NCBI RefSeq assembly: GCF_030014955.1
Contig: NZ_JAGRPV010000002.1
Location: 186,001 to 250,000 of the forward strand
DNA length: 64,000 nt
Direction of reading: 5' to 3'
Source of the DNA: Cohnella hashimotonis
GTDB lineage: Bacteria > Bacillota > Bacilli > Paenibacillales > Paenibacillaceae
Positions 18,159 through 27,115 of this stretch are shown in pieces. Numbering within the stretch: position 1 is the first letter of the stretch; every line of letters starts with the position of its first letter. The notes under the pieces are model-generated. The model was not told the origin of the DNA. It did no database searches and worked only from the letters and a program-made list of their open reading frames with translations. The translations under genes and the position numbers were made by a program.

Positions 18159-19154
18159 ATGTTCAGCAAAGACATCGGAATCGACTTGGGCACGGCGAAC
18201 GTTTCCATCCACATCAAAGGCAAGGGCGTCGTGCTCGATGAGCCTTCCGTTGTCGCGATAGAGAACGACACCCGCAGGGTGCTGGCCGTCGGGGAGGATG
18301 CGCGCCGCATGGTCGGCCGCACCCCCGGCAATATCATCGCGATCCGCCCGCTGAAGGACGGCGTCATCGCCGACTTCGAAGTCACGGACATGATGCTGAA
18401 GGCATTCATTCAGCGGGTCGGGGGACGCAACTGGTACGGACGTCCGCGCATCCTGATCTGCGCGCCGACGAATATCACTTCGGTCGAGCAAAAGGCGATT
18501 CGCGAAGCCGCGGAGCGTAGCGGCGCGAAGGAGGTTTTCCTGGAGGAAGAGCCCAAGGCGGCCGCGATCGGAGCCGGCATGGACATTTTCCAGCCCAGCG
18601 GCAATATGGTCGTGGATATCGGCGGCGGCACGACCGATGTCGCGGTGCTGTCCATGGGAGCGATTGTGACCGCATCGTCGCTCAAGGTGGCCGGGGACAA
18701 GTTCGACGCCGCGATCATGAGATATATTAAGAATAAATACAAGCTGCTGATCGGAGAGCGGACAAGCGAAGACATCAAGATCAAGATCGGCACCGTATAT
18801 ACAGGGGGAAGGCAAGAAGAGATGGATATCCGGGGGCGGGATATGGTCTCTGGACTGCCGCTCACCGTGACGATTCACGCGGACGAGGTCCGGGAAGCGT
18901 TGTGGGAACCGGTATCGTCCATCGTCGTCGCCGCCAAAGCCGTGCTCGAGCGGACGCCGCCCGAGCTGTCGGCCGATATCATCGACCGTGGCGTCATTCT
19001 GACCGGGGGCGGGGCGCTTCTGGACGGACTCGACTCGCTGCTGGCGGACGAGCTCAAGGTGCCCGTGCTGATCGCCGAAGACCCGATGCACTGCGTCGTC
19101 AAGGGGACGGGCATTATGCTCGACCACCTCGACAAGATGGCGCGCCGCAAGTAG
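18159..19154 (+). CDS. mbl: MreB-family actin homologue (Mbl)
   Basis: Membrane-associated actin-like protein that guides cylindrical wall synthesis. The 331-residue protein carries the family's ATP-binding features: phosphate 1 'DIGIDLGTANV', phosphate 2 'VVDIGGGTTDVAV' and adenosine 'GGGALLDGLDSLL'. Sequence and position after spoIIID fit Mbl better than MreB. ATG 18159 ('MFSKDIGIDLG') matches homologue N-termini, with GGAGG 12 bases upstream; ATG 18135 with AAGGA 6 bases upstream would add eight residues and cannot be excluded. The flagellar-type genes follow after 28 bases, so co-transcription is likely. Confidence 0.94.
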   Translation: MFSKDIGIDLGTANVSIHIKGKGVVLDEPSVVAIENDTRRVLAVGEDARRMVGRTPGNIIAIRPLKDGVIADFEVTDMMLKAFIQRVGGRNWYGRPRILICAPTNITSVEQKAIREAAERSGAKEVFLEEEPKAAAIGAGMDIFQPSGNMVVDIGGGTTDVAVLSMGAIVTASSLKVAGDKFDAAIMRYIKNKYKLLIGERTSEDIKIKIGTVYTGGRQEEMDIRGRDMVSGLPLTVTIHADEVREALWEPVSSIVVAAKAVLERTPPELSADIIDRGVILTGGGALLDGLDSLLADELKVPVLIAEDPMHCVVKGTGIMLDHLDKMARRK

Positions 19155-19182
19155 CTTTCTCACAACGGGAGGGAACTGCAAC

Positions 19183-20049
19183 ATGATCAGAGGATTGTAT
19201 ACTGCGGCTGCGGGAATGATCGCCGAGCAGCGTAGGCACGACACGGTGACGAACAACGTCGCCAACTTGAATACGCCGGGATACAAAGGCGTCAACTCGG
19301 TGAATCGGGCGTTCCCCGAGATGCTGATCTCGCTGATGGGCAGCCCGGACGATACGAAGGGCACGATCGGCAAGCTCAACACCGGCGTCTTCGCCGAGGA
19401 GAGCCTGATCAACCTGGGCCAGGGCGACCTCAACGAGACGGGACGAAGCCAGGACCTGGCGCTCGTGTCGGACATTCTTGTCGACGGACAAGCGTTCGAC
19501 GACTCCGGCAAGTTCGTGGACGCTAACGGCACCGTCACTTACCAGCCGCAGGCGCTGTTCACCGTACAGAACCCGGACGGCGAGCGTCGTTATACGCGGG
19601 ACGGTGGGTTCCGCACGACGGCTGACGGCACGCTGGTAACGCCAGACGGGATGCAAGTGCTCGGCGTGGACGGACAAGCCATTCGCGTGGACGGCACGTG
19701 GGACAACGTGCAGGTCACGGCCGACGGCCGACTGATCGACAAGGAGACCCAACAGCCGCTGGCCGGCAACCCCGCGCTCTTGCTTACCGAGGTTAACGAC
19801 CCGAATCAGCTCATCCGCCAGGGCGACGGCAAATACGTCTACCAGGGCGACGCCAACGGGCTGCGTCAGGTTCAAGCCGGCGAGCGCGTTGAGATCAAGC
19901 AGGGTTACCTGGAGCGCTCCAACGTGGACGCCTCGCAGTCGATGGTCGACCTGATGAGCGCGCTGCGCGCCTACGAGGCGAACCAGAAGATCGTCCAGTA
20001 TTACGATCGCAGCCTGGACAAGGCAGTCAACGATGTCGGCAGAGTCTAA
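19183..20049 (+). CDS. flhO: Flagellar hook-basal body rod protein FlhO
   Basis: 288 residues of the FlgF/FlgG rod family, exported through the flagellar type III apparatus. The N-terminal motif 'LYTAAAGMIAEQRRHDTVTNNVANLNTPGYKG' type region (residues 4-35) and the C-terminal 'QGYLERSNVDASQSMVDLM' region give the paired helices that assemble the rod. GGGAGG precedes ATG 19183. Pairing with flhP and location after mbl match B. subtilis. No other flagellar genes are in the window. Confidence 0.94.
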   Translation: MIRGLYTAAAGMIAEQRRHDTVTNNVANLNTPGYKGVNSVNRAFPEMLISLMGSPDDTKGTIGKLNTGVFAEESLINLGQGDLNETGRSQDLALVSDILVDGQAFDDSGKFVDANGTVTYQPQALFTVQNPDGERRYTRDGGFRTTADGTLVTPDGMQVLGVDGQAIRVDGTWDNVQVTADGRLIDKETQQPLAGNPALLLTEVNDPNQLIRQGDGKYVYQGDANGLRQVQAGERVEIKQGYLERSNVDASQSMVDLMSALRAYEANQKIVQYYDRSLDKAVNDVGRV

Positions 20050-20070
20050 TAGAAGCGAAGGGGAATCGAG

Positions 20071-20916
20071 ATGAATAACTCCGTCGTCAGCGCAGCCGCG
20101 TCCATGGGCGCTCTCCAACAGAAGCTGGACGTACTCGCCGACAATATCGCCAACGTGAACACCAAGGGCTACAAGCGCAAAAGCACGGTGTTCGAGGATA
20201 TCCTTACCAACATCCAGCCGCACGAGAAATCGTTCGAGCTTCCTGGCCGCCGCACGCCGCTCGGCTTCACGCAGGGCTGGGGCGCGCGCGTCGTCGGTCA
20301 GCAGATCGACATGACCCAGGGCCCCATGCAGCAGACCGACAGCATGACCGACCTTGCCATCGCGGGCAACGCCTTGTTCGAGGTGCGGTCCGGCGGCACG
20401 CTCGACAGTGCGCGCGCCTTCACGCGGCAAGGCGCCTTCCAGCTGTCTCCGACGGCGGGGGGCGATCGTATCCTGACGACGGCCGAAGGCTACCCGGTCG
20501 TCGCCGTCTCTCCGCAAGGCCAGGATAGCTTTGTGCGCGTGCCGAACAACTATGATCTGGTCGTCGGTGCGGACGGCAGTCTGAGCGCCCGTTCCGCCGA
20601 CGGCAACGAATCGATCGAGCTGGGCACGCTGCGGCTCGTCGAAGTCAATAAGCCCGAGCTCCTGCAGGCCGTCGCCGACAATCTGTACGGCGTGCCTTCG
20701 GACGTGAACGTGGCGGACGTCGTGGCCAATGTCGTCGCGAGTCCCGACGAGGCCGGCGGCATCGCGATCCGCCAGGGCTTCCTTGAGGAATCCAACGTCA
20801 GTCTGGGCGACGAGATGGCCGATCTGGTCAACGTCCAGCGCGCTTATCAACTGAGTGCGAGAGCGCTCAGCTCCGGCGACCAGATGTCACAGATGGCGGC
20901 CAATCTTCGCGTCTGA
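20071..20916 (+). CDS. flhP: Flagellar hook-basal body rod protein FlhP
   Basis: 281 residues, same FlgF/FlgG family as the preceding gene, probably the partner subunit of the distal rod. N-terminal 'LDVLADNIANVNTKGYKRK' and C-terminal 'QGFLEESNVSLGDEMADLV' signatures are clear, with a beta-rich variable middle. It begins 21 bases after flhO with an AAGGGG site and is followed by a hairpin, so flhO-flhP end an operon that may begin at mbl. Confidence 0.94.
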   Translation: MNNSVVSAAASMGALQQKLDVLADNIANVNTKGYKRKSTVFEDILTNIQPHEKSFELPGRRTPLGFTQGWGARVVGQQIDMTQGPMQQTDSMTDLAIAGNALFEVRSGGTLDSARAFTRQGAFQLSPTAGGDRILTTAEGYPVVAVSPQGQDSFVRVPNNYDLVVGADGSLSARSADGNESIELGTLRLVEVNKPELLQAVADNLYGVPSDVNVADVVANVVASPDEAGGIAIRQGFLEESNVSLGDEMADLVNVQRAYQLSARALSSGDQMSQMAANLRV

Positions 20917-20935
20917 CGCGGCATGACGACCGTCG

Positions 20936-20961
20936 GCGGGCAGGCGCTTTAGCCTGCCCGC
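20936..20961 (+). terminator. Probable terminator after flhP
   Basis: Perfect 10-bp GC-rich stem GCGGGCAGGC/GCCTGCCCGC with a 6-base loop, but followed only by CTTGCG, so the U-tract is poor. Confidence 0.55.
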
Positions 20962-21048
20962 TTGCGCAATCCCGACCCAAAGCTTAGAATAAATTGACTC
21001 GAACGCAAGGATTTATTCGGGCTTCTTTATTCTGAAGGAGGATCTACC

Positions 21049-21282
21049 GTGTCAGCGACGAAGCGTCCGACGGACAAGAAGCAGCGATCCGCAGGACGGC
21101 TCATGATGCTGATCGTTTGGACTAGCGTCAAGATTTTACTCATTCCGGTGTTATGCATCGTCGCGCTTATCGCGGGACTTGGTATCGGGTACGCGGTGCT
21201 GGGCAAGCAGGACTGGTCGGACGTGTTCGACTGGAATACCTGGAAGCATATGTACGATCTCATTTTCGAGGGCAGCCGTTAG
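21049..21282 (+). CDS. epuA: EpuA-type small membrane protein ('RNA polymerase subunit beta' family)
   Basis: 77 residues: a basic N-terminal tail, one long hydrophobic helix (about 20-50) and an aromatic 'DWSDVFDWNTWKHMYDLI' end. This is the pattern of the PF11772 family, which databases label as a DNA-directed RNA polymerase beta subunit although it is only a short membrane protein. The label should not be taken as function. GTG 21049 is preceded by GAAGGAGG. Its position after flhP and before fabZ fits relatives. Confidence 0.8.
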   Translation: MSATKRPTDKKQRSAGRLMMLIVWTSVKILLIPVLCIVALIAGLGIGYAVLGKQDWSDVFDWNTWKHMYDLIFEGSR

Positions 21283-21353
21283 CCGCCGTTCGGGATGGAT
21301 GGACATGCGCAGCTCGGATGCGCGGGCGCCGAGAATTGGAAGGACGACAAGGA

Positions 21354-21385
21354 GGCTCCCCGCTTATGGCAAGGGGAGTTTTTTT
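21354..21385 (+). terminator. Rho-independent terminator after epuA
   Basis: CTCCCC (21356-21361) pairs with GGGGAG (21373-21378), then seven T. Confidence 0.88.
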
Positions 21386-21438
21386 ATGCGCAATTGCGAT
21401 ACATATGGTATCATTGACCCGTGAGGAACGAACGGGAT

Positions 21439-21467
21439 TTTACCGGAGGCAGGACTGGCGGTATAAT
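21439..21467 (+). promoter_or_regulatory. Sigma-A promoter for the phosphatidyltransferase gene
   Basis: TTTACC (21439-21444), 17-bp spacer, perfect TATAAT (21462-21467), 62 bases before the start codon. Confidence 0.65.
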
Positions 21468-21529
21468 AAAAGCTGACAGCGTCTCGCGATCGTGTTCGCG
21501 AAGACGATGGCGGAAAGGGTGGCTCGGCG

Positions 21530-22048
21530 GTGAATGTGCCGAATCTGTTGACGATGTCCCGCTTTCTCCTGATTCCCGTCTTCCTGGCGCTATATCTGGA
21601 CGGACATCCGATATGGGCGTTGATCGCGGTGTTCGCGGCCGGGGCGACCGACCTGCTCGACGGATATATCGCGAGGCGAAGCGGCCTCGTGACGCAGCTC
21701 GGCATCATGCTCGATCCGCTGGCGGACAAGCTCATGATGCTTGCCGTCGTCGGTGCGCTGCTCGCGGACGGAGCTATTCCGTGGGCTGCCGCAGGCGCCA
21801 TGGCGTTTCGCGAACTGGGGATGATCGGGGCCGGCACCTTCTTTCATTTTCGGGGCAAGCGAACGGTTCCCGCGAATTCCTATGGCAAGCTGACGACCGT
21901 CATTTATTATTTGGCCATCGTCCTGCTGATCTTGGACCAGCCGGGAGGCATCGTCGCGCTCTGGATTGCCGTCGTATTGTCGTTTGTGACGTCCTTCGTT
22001 TACTTCGCTTCATTTAAAGAACTGAATAATGAGACAAAGTCCGCCTGA
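21530..22048 (+). CDS. CDP-alcohol phosphatidyltransferase (PgsA-like)
   Basis: 172-residue membrane enzyme, probably making phosphatidylglycerol phosphate from CDP-diacylglycerol and glycerol-3-phosphate. The family signature is perfect: Asp41-x2-Asp44-Gly45-x2-Ala48-Arg49-x8-Gly58-x3-Asp62-x3-Asp66. About five hydrophobic segments follow a short N-terminus. GTG 21530 has GGAAAGGG upstream. Substrate cannot be fixed from the motif: a phosphatidylglycerophosphate or cardiolipin-type synthase is possible, and a second pgsA elsewhere is likely, since the usual Bacillales pgsA is near recA/cinA. Confidence 0.9.
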   Translation: MNVPNLLTMSRFLLIPVFLALYLDGHPIWALIAVFAAGATDLLDGYIARRSGLVTQLGIMLDPLADKLMMLAVVGALLADGAIPWAAAGAMAFRELGMIGAGTFFHFRGKRTVPANSYGKLTTVIYYLAIVLLILDQPGGIVALWIAVVLSFVTSFVYFASFKELNNETKSA

Positions 22049-22243
22049 ACGGCGGCGTGCGGCAGTCCTGCAAGGCGACAAAAGGACTTGCCGCGAGGCC
22101 GCGCGGGAAGCGATCGGCACGGGAGGCAAGCCCTCTTATATTCAACCTTCGCGGCTGCAGTACGCGGAAGGATTATACATAGTATGGGCGCCGGACCGCG
22201 CAGTTATTCCTAGGTCGCCGTACATTCGGAGGGAGTATTGTTC

Positions 22244-22684
22244 ATGCTCGACATCAATCAGATTCAGGAAATCATTCCGCACCGCCAGCCGTTTCTGCTC
22301 ATCGACCGGATTCTCGAGCTCGAACCGGGCAAGCGCGCAGTCGGACTCAAGAACGTGACGATGAACGAGCCTTATTTTGCCGGGCACTTCCCGGGCTTTC
22401 CGGTTATGCCGGGCGTATTGATTCTGGAGGCGCTCGCGCAGGTCGGCGCGACGGCGATTCTCGGACTCGAGGAGAACAAAGGGAAGATCGGCCTGTTCGC
22501 CGGCGTGGACGAGTTCCGTTGGCGGGGGCAGGTGACCCCGGGAGATACGCTTACGCTGGAGGTCGAAATTATTCGGCTGAAGGGGCCTGTCGGCAAGGGG
22601 CAGGCCTCCGCCAAGGTGGACGGCAAGGTCGTAGCCGAAGGCGTGCTGATGTTTGCGCTGACGGATCCGGCGAAGGAGAGATGA
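22244..22684 (+). CDS. fabZ: 3-hydroxyacyl-ACP dehydratase
   Basis: Removes water from beta-hydroxyacyl-ACP in fatty acid elongation (cytoplasm). The 146-residue length is normal. Catalytic His48 lies in '[14 protein letters not shown]' and Glu62 in 'LILEALAQ'; '[13 protein letters not shown]' is the family N-terminus. I chose ATG 22244 and not TTG 22238, because GGAGGGAG at 22228-22235 is 8 bases from the ATG but only 2 from the TTG. The 195 bases before it hold no gene. This is the Bacillales location (ywpB position) after the flhOP region. Confidence 0.96.
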   Translation: MLDINQIQEIIPHRQPFLLIDRILELEPGKRAVGLKNVTMNEPYFAGHFPGFPVMPGVLILEALAQVGATAILGLEENKGKIGLFAGVDEFRWRGQVTPGDTLTLEVEIIRLKGPVGKGQASAKVDGKVVAEGVLMFALTDPAKER

Positions 22685-22774
22685 GTACGGCTTCGGCGCG
22701 CCGCGCGGCCTGTGACGGGAAGCGCGGTGCCTGGGTATAGATAAAGAGACCAATGACGGAAGGATGAGAAATTG

Positions 22775-24478
22775 ATGACCACTGCTGCAAACGAAGTTTA
22801 CGAATCCTGGCTGAACAATCCAAAAGTTGACGCTTCGACCAAGGAGGAGCTGCGCGCGATCGCGGACAAGCCCGCGGAGATCGAAGACCGCTTCTACAGG
22901 GAGCTTGAATTCGGAACCGGCGGCTTGCGCGGCGTGATGGGCGCGGGCACGAATCGGATGAACCGTTATATGATCGGCCGCGCCACTCAGGGCTTCGCCA
23001 ATTATTTGCTGCGCAACTTCGAGTCCCCTTCCGTCGTCATCGCGCACGACTCCCGCAATAATTCCGATATTTTCTCGCTCGAGACGGCGCAGGTGCTGGC
23101 GGCAAACGGCATCAAGACTTATTTGTTCCGTTCGCTGCGTCCGACGCCTCAGCTTTCCTATGCCGTGCGCGACCTCAAGGCCGCCGGCGGCGTCGTCGTG
23201 ACGGCGAGCCACAACCCGCCCGAGTACAACGGGTACAAGGTGTACGGCCAGGACGGCTGCCAGCTGGTGCCGCATCAGGCAGAGCAAGTCATCGCCGGGA
23301 TTCGCGAGGTCGACGCGTTCGAGGACGTCAAGCGGATCAGCCAAGGCGAAGCCGAGTCCCAAGGGCTCATCGTCTGGCTCGGCGAGAACGAGGACAACCG
23401 CTTCGTACATACGGTAGCCGCCCAGTCCGTCCATCCCGAGGTGCTGAAAAGCGGCGCGGGATCGGCGCTCTCCGTCGTTTATACGCCGCTGCACGGCGCG
23501 GGCAACATGCCCGTACGCTGGGTGCTCGCCGCCGCGGGCTTTACGAACGTTCACGTCGTGCCGGAGCAAGAGCAGCCGAACGGCATGTTCTCGACCGTGA
23601 AGTCCCCGAATCCCGAGGAGCACGAAGCGTTTACGCTCGCGATCAAGCTTGCGGACGAAGTCGGCGCCGACATCATCATCGGCACCGATCCGGACTGCGA
23701 CCGCATGGGCGCGGTCGTCAAGAACGACAAAGGCGAATACGTCGTGCTGTCCGGCAATCAGTCCGGCGCGCTGATGGTGCACTATTTGCTCTCCAATCTC
23801 CAGGCCAAGGGGCGGCTGCCGGCCAACGGCGCCGTCATCAAGACGATCGTCACGAGCGAGATGGGCGCCGACATCGCGCGTTCCTACGGCAGCGCAGTCA
23901 TTAATACGCTGACCGGCTTCAAGTACATCGGCGAAAAGATGACCGAGTTCGAAGCGACCGGGGAGCACACGTTCCTCTTCGGCTACGAGGAGAGCTACGG
24001 TTACCTGGCGGGCACGTACGCGCGCGACAAGGACGCGGTCGTCGCATCGCTGCTCATCTGCGAAGCGGCAGCGTTCTATAAGACGCAAGGCAAGACGCTG
24101 TACGACGTATTGCTCGAGCTGTACGCGAAGTACGGCACGTACCTCGAGAAGCTGGAGTCCCGTACGCTTAAGGGCAAGGACGGCGTCGCCCAGATCGCTG
24201 CGATCATGGCGGACTGGCGCACGAACCCGCCGGCCGAGGTGGGCGGCATCAAGGTGGACCAAGTGCTCGATTACGAGCTGGGACTGGACGGACTGCCAAA
24301 GGAAAACGTGCTGAAGTTCCTTCGTGCGGACGGCTCCTGGTTCTGCCTCCGCCCTTCGGGAACCGAGCCGAAGATCAAAGTATACTTCGCCGTTCGCGGC
24401 GACGACCTGGATGGCGCGAACGCTGCGCTGGATGCGCTCGTCGCCGCGGTGATGGCACGCGTGGACGCGCTTAGCTAA
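22775..24478 (+). CDS. pgcA: Alpha-phosphoglucomutase
   Basis: Interconverts glucose-6-phosphate and glucose-1-phosphate, the precursor for UDP-glucose and, through RmlA, for the dTDP-sugars made later in this window. All four active-site loops are visible: catalytic Ser145 in 'TASHNPPEYNGYK', metal loop 'GTDPDCDRMG', sugar loop 'GYEESYGYL' and phosphate loop 'RPSGTEPKIK'. 567 residues, the usual length for the Bacillota PgcA group. ATG 22775 lies behind GGAAGGATGAG; a TTG three bases earlier is in frame but less likely. Confidence 0.95.
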   Translation: MTTAANEVYESWLNNPKVDASTKEELRAIADKPAEIEDRFYRELEFGTGGLRGVMGAGTNRMNRYMIGRATQGFANYLLRNFESPSVVIAHDSRNNSDIFSLETAQVLAANGIKTYLFRSLRPTPQLSYAVRDLKAAGGVVVTASHNPPEYNGYKVYGQDGCQLVPHQAEQVIAGIREVDAFEDVKRISQGEAESQGLIVWLGENEDNRFVHTVAAQSVHPEVLKSGAGSALSVVYTPLHGAGNMPVRWVLAAAGFTNVHVVPEQEQPNGMFSTVKSPNPEEHEAFTLAIKLADEVGADIIIGTDPDCDRMGAVVKNDKGEYVVLSGNQSGALMVHYLLSNLQAKGRLPANGAVIKTIVTSEMGADIARSYGSAVINTLTGFKYIGEKMTEFEATGEHTFLFGYEESYGYLAGTYARDKDAVVASLLICEAAAFYKTQGKTLYDVLLELYAKYGTYLEKLESRTLKGKDGVAQIAAIMADWRTNPPAEVGGIKVDQVLDYELGLDGLPKENVLKFLRADGSWFCLRPSGTEPKIKVYFAVRGDDLDGANAALDALVAAVMARVDALS

Positions 24479-24510
24479 GCGAAGTCAGCGCGCTCTCCGG
24501 CCACATTTTG

Positions 24511-24544
24511 CCCGCAGCCGTGCGCGATGCACGGCTTGCGGGCG
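24511..24544 (+). terminator. Possible terminator hairpin after pgcA
   Basis: CCCGCAGCCGTGC pairs with GCACGGC(T)TGCGGG with one bulge. There is no U-tract, so termination is uncertain. Confidence 0.45.
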
Positions 24545-24894
24545 CTTGTGCGCTTGGGCGGCGAGGCGGATGAGCGTGTCGGGAGCTGAGCGAGACATTC
24601 GCGGCTTGGCGGGACGACGGCGAAGGGCATGCCTGCGTCTGCGCGGTGTCGCATTCTGTCGCGGTATTGCGCGGGAAATGAAGCTTCATGCCGATAATCG
24701 GAAACGCTGCTCGAAACTTGTTTGACGGAAACGCCGTCTATAAAACGAGAAAACGAGCCGCGCAAAGCTGAATCTCCGGCGGATTCCCGCGATGGTGCAG
24801 GAAATTGTTGCGTTTTCGGCATTCAATCCCCGGATAACTGCAATACTACATTTAATTCGCGGCTATCGAGAACTACCGGCGCCCGTTCACAGCG

Positions 24895-24925
24895 TTGACA
24901 TGCGGCGTGCGCCGTCGTTTATGAG
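24895..24925 (+). promoter_or_regulatory. Candidate promoter for the DUF5693-csaB-tagA run
   Basis: Perfect TTGACA at 24895-24900 and TATGAG at 24920-24925; the 19-bp spacer is long. It would leave a very short leader before GTG 24946. Confidence 0.4.
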
Positions 24926-24945
24926 GATAAAAGGGAGTGGAAGCG

Positions 24946-26985
24946 GTGCCTGTATGGCTGGAACAATGGAATCGCAGACTGGCGAAGTGGCTCTGGTGGG
25001 TCGTGCTCATTGGCGTGCTGGGGTCGCTGCCTGTCGCCTATGCGCGCGTGCAGACAGAGAACTCGGCCGACAAAGTGGAAATCATCGTGGATTACAAGGA
25101 CATTCTGACGATCGCGGCTACCCAGGCGGATCCGAAGGCGTTTGCCGCAGAACAGCTTAAAAAATTGAAGGACGCCGGCGTCAACGGAATGGCGGTGTTC
25201 GAAAGCAATCTGGACGAGCTGAGCCTGACGGGCGACGTGGCCGTGTATTCCGCGCAGCAGGCGGCACAATTGGTAGGCGAACTGAGCCAGCCCGGCGACA
25301 ATCGTACATACGTGCTGTTCAACAAGCCGGATACCGAGCCGGCGATTAAGCCGATCGTGGAGGATGCGTTCAATCAGGCCGGGATCAGCATCGAGTCCTG
25401 GTCCGCGAAGGGCCGCGACGGCATGATTATCGGGGTCGGACCGGACGACGCCAGACTGCGTCCGATGGAACCGAATCCGCTGGCCATGCAGGCGATTCAC
25501 GATGCGGGGCTGATGGTCGTGCCGCGCATTTCCGACCGCACCCAACCCTACGACGCCGCGCGCGTCAGCGATTGGCTAGCCAAGTTCAAGGCGGTGGGCG
25601 CGACCCGGATTATTTTCGACGGAGAAGCCGTGACGGGCTACAACAATCAGGCAGAAGACAAAAGCCTGGACGACTTCGCCAAGCAGCTTAAGGACGGCGG
25701 ATTCGGCATCGCAGTCATCGAGAACCTGAGGGCGCCGCAGCTCGGCATGGGCGCGCTCGCCCAGAAGCTCGATTATAACGCGATCCGTCTGCACTCGGTG
25801 TCCGAATCCGAGATGATGGTGATCAGCCCGGAGACGTTGAAGGACCGTCTCGTGCTCGCGGTAAAGGACCGCAACATTCGGATGATCTATCTGAACGCCG
25901 CACCCGCGCGCGACGACAAGCGGGCCCGGGTCACCCATCCGATCGACAAGACGATCATCACCGCGCTTGCAGGCGACGACGGCGCGATTGAGCGCATGCG
26001 CGACTTCGGCTTCGAGACGGGCGAGGCGCACGCCTTCAAGATTCATAAGGCCCCGGCGGAAATGGTGTGGCGCGGCCTCGCGATCGCGGGCGCGGTATCG
26101 CTTGTCGCGCTCATGATCGGTTTGTTCCTGCCGCCGCTGCTCTTGCCGGTGACGATTCTCGGCTTTATCGGCGGCGCTGGCGTGCTCGCGACGAATTCGT
26201 CGCTGCTCACGCAGGCACTGGCGCTCTTCGCGGCGATCGCGGCGCCGACGGTATCCGTCGTGACGCTGGTCAGACTGCTGCGGGCCAGAAGGAATCGCCC
26301 GGAAAACTTCCGCATGTCCGCCGGACGCCGTCTGGGCTCGGCGATCATGCTCTATGTTCGTACGGCGATTCTGTCCGTCATCGCGATTCCGTTCGTTATC
26401 GCGCTGCTGAACGACATTACGTACGAGCTCGTGCTGCAGCAGTTCCGCGGCGTCAGCCTGCTCCATCTCGCGCCGATCGCGCTGGTGGCGTTGTACGTAT
26501 TTTTCTACGGTTCGGCGAACGGATTCTGGGGCAACATTCGTCAGCTGCTCGTCATGCCGATCAAGGTGTTCTGGGTCATCATCGGCGTCTTCTTGCTGGC
26601 TGCGGGCTACTATTACCTGACGCGCACGGGCAACGGCGGTTCGGCGTCGGGCCTCGAGATGAAGCTGCGCACGTTCCTGGAGACGACCTTCCATGTCCGT
26701 CCGCGATTCAAGGAATTCGCCATGGGCCACCCGCTCATGCTGCTGGGCCTGTTCCTGTCGCTTCGCTATCCGAAGTGGCCGCTCGTGATCATCGTCGCAG
26801 CCACGATCGGTCAGCTGTCGATGGTCGATACGTTCGCGCATATTCATACGCCTGCCGTATTATCCGCGACCCGGGATCTGCTGGGGCTCGGCATCGGCTT
26901 CTTGATCGGCCTCGTGCTGATCGTCGTCTGGCAGGTGCTCGAGCGGCTGTGGGCGGCGTGGAGAAAGCAGCTGGCGACGAAATAA
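24946..26985 (+). CDS. DUF5693 family multi-pass membrane protein
   Basis: 679 residues from GTG 24946, which has AGGGAG 10 bases upstream; GTG 24937 would overlap its own ribosome site. Layout: an N-terminal membrane helix (about 17-37), an extracytoplasmic domain of about 330 residues with TIM-barrel-like strands ('VNGMAVFESNLDEL', 'GLMVVPRIS', 'RIIFDGEAVTG'), then about ten membrane helices. It belongs to the DUF5693 family, seen beside csaB in Paenibacillaceae. The outer domain is of unknown function; the position suggests a role in wall-polymer assembly or export. No catalytic residues can be assigned. Confidence 0.8.
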   Translation: MPVWLEQWNRRLAKWLWWVVLIGVLGSLPVAYARVQTENSADKVEIIVDYKDILTIAATQADPKAFAAEQLKKLKDAGVNGMAVFESNLDELSLTGDVAVYSAQQAAQLVGELSQPGDNRTYVLFNKPDTEPAIKPIVEDAFNQAGISIESWSAKGRDGMIIGVGPDDARLRPMEPNPLAMQAIHDAGLMVVPRISDRTQPYDAARVSDWLAKFKAVGATRIIFDGEAVTGYNNQAEDKSLDDFAKQLKDGGFGIAVIENLRAPQLGMGALAQKLDYNAIRLHSVSESEMMVISPETLKDRLVLAVKDRNIRMIYLNAAPARDDKRARVTHPIDKTIITALAGDDGAIERMRDFGFETGEAHAFKIHKAPAEMVWRGLAIAGAVSLVALMIGLFLPPLLLPVTILGFIGGAGVLATNSSLLTQALALFAAIAAPTVSVVTLVRLLRARRNRPENFRMSAGRRLGSAIMLYVRTAILSVIAIPFVIALLNDITYELVLQQFRGVSLLHLAPIALVALYVFFYGSANGFWGNIRQLLVMPIKVFWVIIGVFLLAAGYYYLTRTGNGGSASGLEMKLRTFLETTFHVRPRFKEFAMGHPLMLLGLFLSLRYPKWPLVIIVAATIGQLSMVDTFAHIHTPAVLSATRDLLGLGIGFLIGLVLIVVWQVLERLWAAWRKQLATK

Positions 26986-27115
26986 GATCGTTCCGCATGG
27001 GGCGGAAATCGGGTAAAGAGTAACGCGGCCGGTAAGGGATCGATTCTGCCGCAGGCAGGCCGGCGCGGGCCTCTTTCATCTGAATTTAAGGCAAACATAG
27101 GCGGTGCATGGCATA

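Larger units (their letters stand above)
24479..24945 (+). other. Intergenic region after pgcA
   Basis: About 465 bases with no convincing gene; short reading frames here lack ribosome sites and family patterns. It contains a GC-rich hairpin just after pgcA and a candidate promoter at the 3' end. Confidence 0.5.

Noticed and set aside
21421..22017. 198-residue frame over the phosphatidyltransferase gene
   Set aside because: The overlapping frame has the perfect CDP-alcohol motif; this one is a frame shadow.
22029..22358. 109-residue frame between pgsA-like and fabZ genes
   Set aside because: It overlaps the clear start of fabZ in another frame and has Arg/Ser-rich, non-conserved content.
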